Below are positions 23,383-30,884 of a stretch of DNA of 64,000 bases, one piece after another (within the stretch, counting starts at the first letter, position 1; the number at the start of each line of letters is the position of its first letter). Under the pieces are notes generated by a model that saw nothing but the letters and a program-made list of their open reading frames with translations, was not told where the DNA came from and searched no databases. The DNA is from Stenotrophomonas sp. MYb238 (GTDB lineage Bacteria; Pseudomonadota; Gammaproteobacteria; Xanthomonadales; Xanthomonadaceae). Made by a program: the position numbers and the translations under genes. The stretch spans positions 1 through 64,000 of the forward strand of contig NZ_WIDL01000003.1 of NCBI RefSeq assembly GCF_009496535.1, read 5' to 3'.

Positions 23383-24222
23383 TCAATGTTTCTTCGGCAG
23401 GTCGACGCTGCCGCCGATGCCGGAGTGGTCGATCGAACCGCTGCCGGTGCGCTGCACGCGCAGGCTGGCGGCGTTGCGCACGCGCAGGTCGCCCGAGCCC
23501 AGGCTGCCCAGGTTCACCGCGCCGCGCACGTCGCCGATGTCGGCATCGCCCGAACCGATGCTGCCGATCTCGACATCGCCCTGCACGCCGCGCAGTTCCA
23601 GGTCGCCCGAGCCGATGCTGCCCACCTTGGCGTCGCCGCGCACCCCGTCGATGCGCACGTCGCCCGAGCCGATCGAGACCACGTGCAGCGCACCGACGTC
23701 GTCCAGCTCGATGTCGCCGGAGCCGACCGCGGCGGTGGCCAGTCCCTTGATGCCGCGCGCCTTCACGTCGCCCGAGCCGACATCGGCGCTCATCGCCTGG
23801 GCGCCGGCGAGCGTGGCGTCGCCCGAACCGACCTTGAGCTGGACCAGCACGTCGTCCGGCAGCGTGCCGCCGATGTCCAGCCACGCGTAGCTGGAGCCGA
23901 AGTTGATGTTCATGCCGCGGCTCTCGCGCTGCAGGCGCACGACGAGCTTGTCGCCGACCTTTTCCTGGGTGAGCGAGAGCTGGGCCAGCAGGTCCTGGCT
24001 GGAGGCGCAGGCGCGGCCGGACAGCGCGGCGCGGGCGCCGGGCGTGGCCTGCAGCTTCAGGTCGTGGCTGTTGACCTCGAAGACCACCGCCTTGGCGCCG
24101 GCCAGTTCCAGTTCCAGCGCCTTGGGCTGGCTGAACTTGCAGTGCTCGTCGGCCAGCGCGGCGCCGGGCAGCAGGGCCAGGGCGAACAGGGCGTGCTTGA
24201 TCGTTGCGTGCTTGATATCCAT
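23383..24222 (-). CDS. Secreted GSGD-repeat beta-solenoid protein (DUF4097-like)
   Basis: This 279-residue protein has a signal peptide (HALFALALLPGAALADEH). Its C-terminal half is made of seven GSGD motifs spaced about 18-19 residues apart, plus one GSGS (VGSGDATLAG, VGSGDVKARG, VGSGDIELDD, IGSGDVRIDG, and so on). Each is followed by a short beta strand. That is the signature of a right-handed parallel beta-solenoid as in DUF4097/putative auto-transporter-like head domains. The N-terminal part has a Cys pair (EHCKFS, RACASS). It sits right behind the ABC permease gene in the operon and is exported, so it may act in the envelope process that the transporter serves. Confidence 0.85.
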   Translation of the reverse strand: MDIKHATIKHALFALALLPGAALADEHCKFSQPKALELELAGAKAVVFEVNSHDLKLQATPGARAALSGRACASSQDLLAQLSLTQEKVGDKLVVRLQRESRGMNINFGSSYAWLDIGGTLPDDVLVQLKVGSGDATLAGAQAMSADVGSGDVKARGIKGLATAAVGSGDIELDDVGALHVVSIGSGDVRIDGVRGDAKVGSIGSGDLELRGVQGDVEIGSIGSGDADIGDVRGAVNLGSLGSGDLRVRNAASLRVQRTGSGSIDHSGIGGSVDLPKKH

Positions 24223-24259
24223 CGGGTTCCTCGCGGTTGCGGCAGGGCGTGAATGGCAG

Positions 24260-25273
24260 TCAGATCTCGTCGCGGCGCTGGCGCAGCCAGATCGCGGCGG
24301 CGATGAACAGGGCGCCGACCAGCACGCCGATCCAGAGTTCGGGGTTGGCCAGCCCGGCCAGCTGCACGCCGGGCGAGAAGCCCTGCAGCATCGACTGCAC
24401 CGACTCGCCGGTGGGCGTGGGGCTGCGGTAGGCCAGTTCGATGCCCGGCGTGGCGCTGAGCAGCAGGCGGGCCACCACGTGCCCCCAGAACCAGCCGCTG
24501 TCCAGGCCGAACAGCTTCATCACGTCGAACCAGCTGACGATGACCCCGGCGAACACCGGCAGCATCACCGCCCACAGGAACGGCTTGCTTTTGGCCCAGG
24601 CCGAGCACAGCAGCAGCCAGCCGGCGGTGGGCATCGCCCACAGCGCATAGACCGGGATCCAGGCCAGGTGGCTGGCGGCGATCGAGAACGGATTGGACGA
24701 GGCCCAGATCAGGGTCATGGGGTTGCCGCCGTGGAACAGCACCACCAGGCTGATCAGCACCATGAAGCCGAACATGGTCACGATGGCGGCGGCGACCGCC
24801 AGCAGCGGGGCGATGACCAGCGCGCCGACCAGCTTGGACAGCACCGTCTGGGTGTCGGAAACCGGCATCGATTTCCAGAACAGCACGCTGCGGTCGCGGC
24901 GGTCGTCATACAGCGCGCCCAGGCAGTAGAAGAACACCACGAAGGCCAGGGTGATGAACGGCCACGCCGAGCTGAGCAGCAGGGTGACGTTCATGCCCTC
25001 GCCGAACTTGGCCATGTCCGCCGGCGTCATCTGCTGGGTCAGCATGCCCAGGTCCAGGCCGTTGACGTTGACGCCGTTGATGTGCAGGTCGCCGTTCTCG
25101 GCGGCGCGGCGCGCCGCGAACAGGCCGGCGATGATCGCCATCAGCGACAGCAGCAGGGAGATGCCGCCGGCCACCAGCGGCGCGCGCAGGAAGCCGCCGC
25201 GGTTTTCCCAGTATTCGCGCTTGAGCAGCCACTTGAACTTGCCCAGCGGGGTGATGTGATGGACGGCGTTCAT
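24260..25273 (-). CDS. ABC-2 type transporter permease
   Basis: This 337-residue membrane protein has about six hydrophobic segments (for example VAGGISLLLSLMAIIAGLFA, WPFITLAFVVFFYCLGALY, LVGALVIAPLLAVAAAIVTM, LWIGVLVGALFIAAAIWL). An N-terminal cytoplasmic stretch is followed by a periplasmic loop between segments 1 and 2, the layout of ABC-2 permeases. The motif YDDRRDRSVLFWKSMPVSD after segment 2 is typical of the subgroup encoded with YtrA-type GntR regulators. Its start overlaps the ATPase stop by 4 nt (ATGA). The cargo is unknown; relatives respond to cell-envelope antibiotics. Confidence 0.92.
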   Translation of the reverse strand: MNAVHHITPLGKFKWLLKREYWENRGGFLRAPLVAGGISLLLSLMAIIAGLFAARRAAENGDLHINGVNVNGLDLGMLTQQMTPADMAKFGEGMNVTLLLSSAWPFITLAFVVFFYCLGALYDDRRDRSVLFWKSMPVSDTQTVLSKLVGALVIAPLLAVAAAIVTMFGFMVLISLVVLFHGGNPMTLIWASSNPFSIAASHLAWIPVYALWAMPTAGWLLLCSAWAKSKPFLWAVMLPVFAGVIVSWFDVMKLFGLDSGWFWGHVVARLLLSATPGIELAYRSPTPTGESVQSMLQGFSPGVQLAGLANPELWIGVLVGALFIAAAIWLRQRRDEI

Positions 25274-26142
25274 GCGTAGGTTCCCTTCATGATGGCCACG
25301 AACAGGTCGGCGAGGCCGGGGTTGCGGGTTTCGCCCAGGGCATCGAGCTGGTTGCGGTCGGCGCCGTCGTAGAGCAGCACGGTCTTGCCGAACGGCAGCG
25401 AACGCTCGTCGATCGGCGCCAGTTCGCGCGCGGCCTGCAGGGTGTCGGCCGAGGCCAGCAGCTCGGTGTAGCGCTCGGACACGCTTTCCATGTCGGCCGA
25501 CAGCACGATCTTCCCGTCGCGGATGAACAGCACGTCGGTAAGGATGTGCTCGATCTCCTCGACCTGGTGGGTGGTGACGATGATCGTCTTCTGCTCGTCG
25601 AAGTAGTCCTCCAGCAGGCGCTGGTAGAACTCCTTGCGGTAGAGGATGTCCAGGCCCAGGGTCGGCTCGTCCAGCACCAGCACGCGCGCGTCGATGGCCA
25701 TCACCAGCGCCAGGTGCAGCTGCACCACCATGCCCTTGGACAGCTCGGACACGCGCTGCTTGGGCTGCAGCTTGGTGTTGGCCAAGAAACGCTCGCAGCG
25801 GGCGCGGTCGAAGCGCGGGTGCACGCCGGCGACGAAGTCGATGGCCTCCTTGACCCGGATCCAGCGCGGCAGCACCGCCACGTCGGCGATGAAGCACACA
25901 TCGTTCATCAGCGCGTTGCGCTGGCTGCGCGGGTCCATGCCGAGCACGCGCAGGTCGCCCTCGAACGAGGTCAGGCCGAGCAGGGCCTTGAGCGCGGTGG
26001 TCTTGCCGGCGCCGTTGGGGCCGATCAGGCCCACGATCCGGCCCGGTGCGATGGTGAAGCTGGTGTTGTCCAGGGCCGGCTTCTGCTTGTAGGCCTTGCG
26101 CAGGCCCTGGGCGGAAACGACGGCTTCGACGGCGGCATTCAT
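25270..26142 (-). CDS. ABC transporter ATP-binding protein
   Basis: This 290-residue ATPase has Walker A GPNGAGKTT at residues 41-49, a degenerate signature LSKGMVVQ in place of LSGGQ, Walker B VLVLDEPTLGLD and the switch histidine in TTHQVEEI. A C-terminal extension of about 70 residues (after RDGKIVLSADMESVSERY) is usual for this single-NBD, ABC-2 subgroup. It is translationally coupled on both sides by ATGA overlaps: with the GntR gene upstream and the permease gene downstream. Confidence 0.95.
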   Translation of the reverse strand: MNAAVEAVVSAQGLRKAYKQKPALDNTSFTIAPGRIVGLIGPNGAGKTTALKALLGLTSFEGDLRVLGMDPRSQRNALMNDVCFIADVAVLPRWIRVKEAIDFVAGVHPRFDRARCERFLANTKLQPKQRVSELSKGMVVQLHLALVMAIDARVLVLDEPTLGLDILYRKEFYQRLLEDYFDEQKTIIVTTHQVEEIEHILTDVLFIRDGKIVLSADMESVSERYTELLASADTLQAARELAPIDERSLPFGKTVLLYDGADRNQLDALGETRNPGLADLFVAIMKGTYA

Positions 26143-26501
26143 GGTGTGGTCCCCGGTGGCAGCAGATCTTCCAAAGTCAGGCCCAGGCGCTGGATGCGTT
26201 CCAGCACGCCGGGCCACTCTTCATTGAGAAAGCGGTCGCGCTCGCTGCCGCGCAGTTTGCGCGCGGCCTCCTCGGTCATGAACATGCCCAGGCCGCGGCG
26301 CTTCTCGACCAGGTTCTCGTCGGCCAGTTCCTGGTAGGCGCGCGAGACCGTGATCGGGTTCAACTGGTACTCGGCGGCCACCTGGCGCACCGAGGGCAGG
26401 GCGTCGCCCGGCTTGATGATGCCGTCCAGCATCATCGCGATGACGCGATCCTTCAGCTGGCGGTAGATGGGAGCGCCATCGCTCCACTGGATATCGCTCA
26501 T
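26139..26501 (-). CDS. GntR family regulator, YtrA subfamily
   Basis: This 120-residue protein is a winged helix (IYRQLKDRVIAMMLDGIIKPGDALPSVRQVAAEYQLNPITVSRAYQELADENLVEKRRGLGMFM) with a short helical C-terminus and no large effector domain. That size and layout is YtrA type, whose members repress their own ABC operon. The likely operator is the palindrome at 26775-26798, overlapping the -10 of the operon promoter. The stop overlaps the ATPase start (ATGA). Confidence 0.95.
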   Translation of the reverse strand: MSDIQWSDGAPIYRQLKDRVIAMMLDGIIKPGDALPSVRQVAAEYQLNPITVSRAYQELADENLVEKRRGLGMFMTEEAARKLRGSERDRFLNEEWPGVLERIQRLGLTLEDLLPPGTTP

Positions 26502-26503
26502 GG

Positions 26504-26749
26504 TCAGCTCCGTGGATTCAGCGACTGTGCGAATGAGAAGTAGGGCAGGGAGAGGCTGGTGCGCATCCGGCGGACGGGGCGGCTCCTCTTCTCCTGCGCG
26601 TCGGCCTCCTGCTCTTCGCCGGTGGCTCCGGCGGCATAATCCTGGACCGCGCCACGCCCGGCCGGGAAGGACAGCGTGCAACCGATCAGCAGCAACGTGC
26701 CGGCAGCGGCCAGCGCCGGGAAAACATGTCGATGGTGCCTTCGGTTCAT
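26504..26749 (-). CDS. Small putative lipoprotein, first gene of the GntR-ABC operon
   Basis: This 81-residue product has a signal peptide and lipobox (FPALAAAGTLLLIGCTLSFP, Cys in LIGC). The rest is charged and low in complexity (GEEQEADAQEKRSRPVRRMR). It is placed between the operon promoter and gntR, 2 nt before the gntR start, so it could also act as a translated leader that sets GntR production. No family is recognised. The start is the first ATG after the promoter; its Shine-Dalgarno is weak. Confidence 0.55.
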   Translation of the reverse strand: MNRRHHRHVFPALAAAGTLLLIGCTLSFPAGRGAVQDYAAGATGEEQEADAQEKRSRPVRRMRTSLSLPYFSFAQSLNPRS

Positions 26750-26774
26750 GGCGGTCCCCCTGTGTAGGGTGGCT

Positions 26775-26815
26775 GGTGTTGTATGCAACTATAACACCGA
26801 CACGCCAGCATGCAA
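26775..26815 (-). promoter_or_regulatory. Operon promoter with overlapping GntR (YtrA-type) operator
   Basis: On the minus strand TTGCAT (26815-26810) and TATAGT (26793-26788) are 16 bp apart and form a promoter. A palindrome at 26775-26798, GGTGTTGTA-tgcaac-TATAACACC, has 9-bp arms with one mismatch and covers the -10 box. That placement is expected for an autorepressor such as the YtrA-type GntR encoded two genes downstream. Confidence 0.7.
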
Positions 26816-26881
26816 CTCCCCCGTGACCCAACTGATGGCCTAGTCTTCGCAGCACGCCCGTCCATCCCTAGGAGAACCCCG

Positions 26882-27448
26882 ATGTCCATCCGCAACTATC
26901 TGATTGGCATGGCGTTGACCATGTCCATGGCGGGAGCGGCCGCTGCCGCCGACGGCACCCTGCTGGCCCGCGACTACCGCCCGCTCGCCGGAAAGGAAGA
27001 GGTGAACCTGAATCGCGCCTACGGCGGCAAGGTGCTGCTGGTGGTCAACACCGCGTCCAAGTGCGGCTTCACGCCGCAGTACGAGGGGCTGGAGGCGCTG
27101 CACCAGGAGCTGGCCGGCCGTGGGTTCGCGGTGCTCGGCTTCCCGTCCAACGACTTCAAGGGCCAGGAGCCGGGCAGCGAGGCGCAGATCCAGGAGTTCT
27201 GCACGCTCACCTATGGGGTGAAGTTCCCCATGTTCCAGAAGGTGCACGTGATCGGCCCCGAGGCCACGCCGCTGTACCAGGACCTGACCCGCCTGACCGG
27301 CGTGGCGCCGGGCTGGAATTTCCACAAGTACCTGGTGTCGCGCGACGGCCGGGTGGTGGCGCAGTTCCCCAGCAAGGTGCGGCCGGACGATCCGGAACTG
27401 CGCGCGGCGATCGAGCGCGAACTGGCCAGGCCGGTACCGCACCACTGA
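26882..27448 (+). CDS. Glutathione peroxidase family protein, exported
   Basis: This 188-residue thiol peroxidase has an N-terminal signal peptide (LIGMALTMSMAGAAAAADG), so it should act in the periplasm, unlike the usual cytosolic BtuE. The active-site Cys61 lies in NTASKCGFTPQYEGLE. The catalytic Gln region is FPSNDFKGQEPGS, and the Trp motif WNFHKYLVSRDG is complete. It carries Cys, not selenocysteine. The second cysteine in EFCTLTYGVKFPMF suggests a thioredoxin-type resolving mechanism. AGGAG precedes the ATG at good spacing. It is divergent from the GntR-ABC operon. Confidence 0.94.
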   Translation: MSIRNYLIGMALTMSMAGAAAAADGTLLARDYRPLAGKEEVNLNRAYGGKVLLVVNTASKCGFTPQYEGLEALHQELAGRGFAVLGFPSNDFKGQEPGSEAQIQEFCTLTYGVKFPMFQKVHVIGPEATPLYQDLTRLTGVAPGWNFHKYLVSRDGRVVAQFPSKVRPDDPELRAAIERELARPVPHH

Positions 27449-27566
27449 GGCGCACGCGGCATGGGCGCGCGGCATCGCGGCGCGCTCCTACATCCCGGGC
27501 ATGCATGCGACAATGACGCCCCTCGCGCCGATGGCGGCGTCTGTTCACTTCCAGAGAATGCAGCGA

Positions 27567-28526
27567 ATGAAGATGGGAAAGCGCGGCGCTGTGGCGTCGC
27601 TACTGATTCTGGCGATGGCGGTCCCCGCGGCCGTGATCGCGCAACAACCTGCCGCCCCCGCGGCCACCAAGGAGAAGTCCGTTTTGACCTCGGAACGTGA
27701 AAAAATCGGCTATGCCATCGGCGTGGACGTCGCCAGTTCGTTCGAACCCATCGCCTCGGAAGTCGATGTCGCCGCGCTGCGCCGCGCCGTGGAGAACGCC
27801 TTCGCCGGCGGCCAGCCGCTGCTGTCGCAGGAAGAAGCGCAGAAGACCGACCAGGCTCTGCGCGTGGCGATGATGATCCGTTCCGGCCAGCAGGTGCCGG
27901 GCATGGCGCCGGGCAGCCAGCCGCCGCCGGTGGACCGCGAGAAGGTCGGCCTGATGCTGGGCAGCTATGCCGTCGGCCCGTCGCTGGCGCCGATCAAGGG
28001 CGAGATCGACCTGGACGCGACCTTCCAGGCCATCAGCACCCTGTTCGCCAAGGGCACGCCGCTGATGGACCGCCAGCAGGCGCAGGCCACGCTGCAGGCG
28101 TTCAGCACCGCCAAGCAGGCCGCCGCCGCTGGCAAGAACCGCGAGGAAGGCAACGCCTTCCTGGCCAAGAACAAGACCCAGCCGGGCGTGGTGACCACCG
28201 CCTCGGGCCTGCAGTACCAGGTGCTGCGCGCCGGCAGCGGCGAGCGCCCGATGGCGAGCAGCCGCGTGCGCGTGAACTACGAGGGCAAGCTGCTGGACGG
28301 CACCGTGTTCGACAGCAGCTACCAGCGTGGCCAGCCGGCCGATTTCGGCCTGGACCAGGTGATCAAGGGCTGGACCGAAGGCGTGGCGCTGATGCCGGTC
28401 GGTTCCAAGTACCGCTTCTGGGTCCCGTCCGAACTGGCCTACGGCAGCAACGGCACCCCGGGCGGCCAGATCGGCCCGGACGCGACGCTGACCTTCGACG
28501 TCGAGCTGCTGGGCGTCCTGCAGTAA
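27567..28526 (+). CDS. FKBP-type peptidyl-prolyl isomerase with two N-terminal dimerisation domains
   Basis: This 319-residue exported isomerase has a signal peptide ([18 protein letters not shown]). Two similar FKBP_N-type segments follow: [18 protein letters not shown]... at about 45-130 and [18 protein letters not shown]... at about 130-215. The C-terminal FKBP catalytic domain has [54 protein letters not shown] and the ending [12 protein letters not shown]. Mip/FkpA proteins normally have one FKBP_N unit, so the repeat makes this form longer. Start MKMGKRGAV is chosen because its signal peptide begins there; an ATG 9 bp upstream is possible. The role is periplasmic protein folding. Confidence 0.93.
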   Translation: MKMGKRGAVASLLILAMAVPAAVIAQQPAAPAATKEKSVLTSEREKIGYAIGVDVASSFEPIASEVDVAALRRAVENAFAGGQPLLSQEEAQKTDQALRVAMMIRSGQQVPGMAPGSQPPPVDREKVGLMLGSYAVGPSLAPIKGEIDLDATFQAISTLFAKGTPLMDRQQAQATLQAFSTAKQAAAAGKNREEGNAFLAKNKTQPGVVTTASGLQYQVLRAGSGERPMASSRVRVNYEGKLLDGTVFDSSYQRGQPADFGLDQVIKGWTEGVALMPVGSKYRFWVPSELAYGSNGTPGGQIGPDATLTFDVELLGVLQ

Positions 28527-28546
28527 TCCACGGAGCCACTGCACCT

Positions 28547-29896
28547 ATGCGCGTTGCGATTTTCGGTACCGGCTATGTCGGGCTCGTCACCGGGACCTGC
28601 CTGGCCGAGGTCGGGCACGACGTGGTCTGCGTCGATATCGACCAGGCCAAGGTCGACGGCCTGAACCGGGGTGTCATCCCGATCTACGAGCCGGGACTGG
28701 AGCCGATGGTCAAGGCCAACCATGCCGCGGCGCGGCTGGCCTTCACCACCGATGCCGCCACCGCGATCGCGCATGGGCAGGTGGTCTTCATCGCGGTCGG
28801 CACGCCGCCCGACGAGGACGGCAGCGCCGACCTGCAGTACGTGCTGGCCGTGGCCCGCACCATCGGCCGGCACCTGCAGGTGCCGACCGTGGTGGTCAAC
28901 AAGTCGACGGTGCCGGTGGGCACCGCCGACAAGGTGCGCGCGGCGATCGCCGACGAGCTGGCCGCGCGCGGCGTGGAAATCGACTTCGACGTGGTTTCCA
29001 ACCCCGAGTTCCTCAAGGAAGGCGACGCGGTGGCCGACTGCATGCGCCCGGACCGCATCATCATCGGTGCGACCCGCGAGGAACCGGTGGCGGTGATGCG
29101 CCGCCTGTACGCGCCGTTCAACCGCAACCACGACCGCGTGGTGGAAATGGACGTGCGTTCGGCCGAACTGACCAAGTACGCCGCCAACGCGATGCTGGCC
29201 ACCAAGATCTCGTTCATGAACGAAATCGCCAACATCGCTGAACGCGTCGGCGCCGATATCGAACAGGTCCGCCAGGGCATCGGTTCGGACCCGCGCATCG
29301 GCTGGCACTTCATCTATCCCGGCGCCGGCTACGGCGGCTCGTGTTTCCCCAAGGACGTGCAGGCGCTGGCCCGCACCGCCCTGCAGCACGGCCACACGCC
29401 GCGCCTGCTCGACGCGGTGGAAGCGGTGAACGAGGCGCAGAAGGGGCACCTGTTCGAACTGGTCCAGCGCCACTACGACCGTGGCGAGGACGAAGGCGTG
29501 CGCGGCAAGACCTTCGCGGTGTGGGGGCTGGCGTTCAAGCCCAACACCGACGACATGCGCGAAGCCTCCAGCCGCCGCCTGCTGGCGCAGCTGTGGGAAG
29601 CCGGCGCGCGCGTGCGCGTCTACGACCCCGAGGCGATGCATGAGGCGCGCCGCATCTTCGGCGAGCGCGAGGACCTGGTGTTCTGCGACTCGGCGTTCGA
29701 TGCGCTGGACGGCGCCGACGCGCTGGTCGTGGTCACCGAGTGGAAGCAGTTCCGCAGCCCGGATTTCCCGCGCGTCCGCCAAGCGCTGGGCGATGCGGTG
29801 GTGTTCGACGGCCGCAACCTGTACGACCCGCGCGAGATCGAGGCGGCCGGGCTGGCCTATTACGGCATCGGCCGGGGGCGCTCCCTGCATGTCTGA
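28547..29896 (+). CDS. ugd: UDP-glucose 6-dehydrogenase
   Basis: This 449-residue NAD enzyme oxidises UDP-glucose to UDP-glucuronate for polysaccharide or LPS synthesis. The N-terminal Rossmann motif is [20 protein letters not shown], the linker region is [19 protein letters not shown], the catalytic cysteine lies in [16 protein letters not shown], and the C-terminal NAD-like fold begins [18 protein letters not shown]. It follows the FKBP gene by 20 bp. Its last 8 nt overlap slyX. The acyltransferase three genes downstream fits a surface-polysaccharide context. Confidence 0.96.
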   Translation: MRVAIFGTGYVGLVTGTCLAEVGHDVVCVDIDQAKVDGLNRGVIPIYEPGLEPMVKANHAAARLAFTTDAATAIAHGQVVFIAVGTPPDEDGSADLQYVLAVARTIGRHLQVPTVVVNKSTVPVGTADKVRAAIADELAARGVEIDFDVVSNPEFLKEGDAVADCMRPDRIIIGATREEPVAVMRRLYAPFNRNHDRVVEMDVRSAELTKYAANAMLATKISFMNEIANIAERVGADIEQVRQGIGSDPRIGWHFIYPGAGYGGSCFPKDVQALARTALQHGHTPRLLDAVEAVNEAQKGHLFELVQRHYDRGEDEGVRGKTFAVWGLAFKPNTDDMREASSRRLLAQLWEAGARVRVYDPEAMHEARRIFGEREDLVFCDSAFDALDGADALVVVTEWKQFRSPDFPRVRQALGDAVVFDGRNLYDPREIEAAGLAYYGIGRGRSLHV

Positions 29897-30131
29897 CCTG
29901 CTGCCGAGCGCCCGTGAGCAGGCGCTGGAAGACCGCCTGGTGGAACTGGAGATGCGCGTGTCCTTCCAGGAACAGGCGCTGGCCGAACTGAGCGAAGCGC
30001 TGGCCGACGCGCGCATGCAGGGCAGCCGCAACGCCGATGTGCTGCGCGTGCTGCTCGAGGACCTGGGCAAGGTCCGCAACGCGCTGAACGCCTCCGATCC
30101 GGCGAGCGAACCGCCGCCCCCGCACTACTGA
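29889..30131 (+). CDS. slyX: SlyX family protein
   Basis: This 80-residue protein is almost entirely one coiled-coil helix ([25 protein letters not shown]) with a Pro-rich HY end (EPPPPHY). Both are hallmarks of SlyX. Its function is unknown. It overlaps the ugd stop by 8 nt. Confidence 0.92.
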   Translation: MSDLLPSAREQALEDRLVELEMRVSFQEQALAELSEALADARMQGSRNADVLRVLLEDLGKVRNALNASDPASEPPPPHY

Positions 30132-30148
30132 TACGACGTACCGCACGC

Positions 30149-30817
30149 ATGAGCGACACTCTCCGCGACCAGCTCCTGGGGCTGGGTTTCAAGCCCGCGC
30201 CCAAACCCGAGCGCAAGCCCGACACCCGCCGCGACGGCCGCCCGCAGGGCAGGCCGGGGCAGGCCCGTCCGCAGGCCGGCAACACGCCCGGCAGCAAACC
30301 GGGCAACAGACCGGGCCATGCCGGCAGGCCGACGCCCGGCAACAAGGCCGCGCATGCCGGCGCGCAGGGCCCGCGCAAGCCGCGCTCGCAGGAAGACATC
30401 GACCTGGCCAAGGCCTATGCGATCCGCGCGCAGAGGGAGAAGGACGAGCGCATCGAGGCCGAGCGCCAGAAGCAGGAGGAAGCACGCCTGCGCCGCGAGG
30501 CGAAGGCGAAGCTGGACGAGCTGCTCAAGGACAAGGCGTTGAACATCGCCGACGCCGACATCGCCCGCCACTTTCCCTATGGCGGCAAGATCAAGCGCAT
30601 CTACGTCACCGCCGACCAGCTCAAGGCGCTCAACGCCGGCCAGCTGGGCGTGCTGCAGCAGAACGGGCGCTACCTGCTGGTGACCGCCGAACTGCTGGCC
30701 GAGGCGGAGGCGATCTTCGCCCCGGCCGTGGCGCTGAGGGTCGATCCCAACGCGCCCGCCGATGCCGACCCTTACGCCGATCCGATGTACCAGGTACCCG
30801 ACGACCTGGTCTGGTGA
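30149..30817 (+). CDS. DUF2058 (YaiL-type) protein
   Basis: This 222-residue protein opens with the family motif MSDTLRDQLLGLGFK. A long basic, Gly/Pro/Arg-rich low-complexity stretch follows (residues 16-80). Then comes a charged helix (EDIDLAKAYAIRAQREKDERIEAERQKQEEARLRREAK) and the conserved C-terminal fold RHFPYGGKIKRIYVTADQLKALNAGQLGVLQQNGRYLLV. Old annotations call it a nucleoprotein or polynucleotide-associated protein. The basic tail would suit RNA binding, but the function is not established. It is 17 bp after slyX. Confidence 0.9.
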   Translation: MSDTLRDQLLGLGFKPAPKPERKPDTRRDGRPQGRPGQARPQAGNTPGSKPGNRPGHAGRPTPGNKAAHAGAQGPRKPRSQEDIDLAKAYAIRAQREKDERIEAERQKQEEARLRREAKAKLDELLKDKALNIADADIARHFPYGGKIKRIYVTADQLKALNAGQLGVLQQNGRYLLVTAELLAEAEAIFAPAVALRVDPNAPADADPYADPMYQVPDDLVW

Positions 30818-30884
30818 TACGCGGAGCCGGAGTGGTGGAGGCCGGCGACATCTGCTTTTCGTGCAAGTGATGCAGGGAGCGGCA

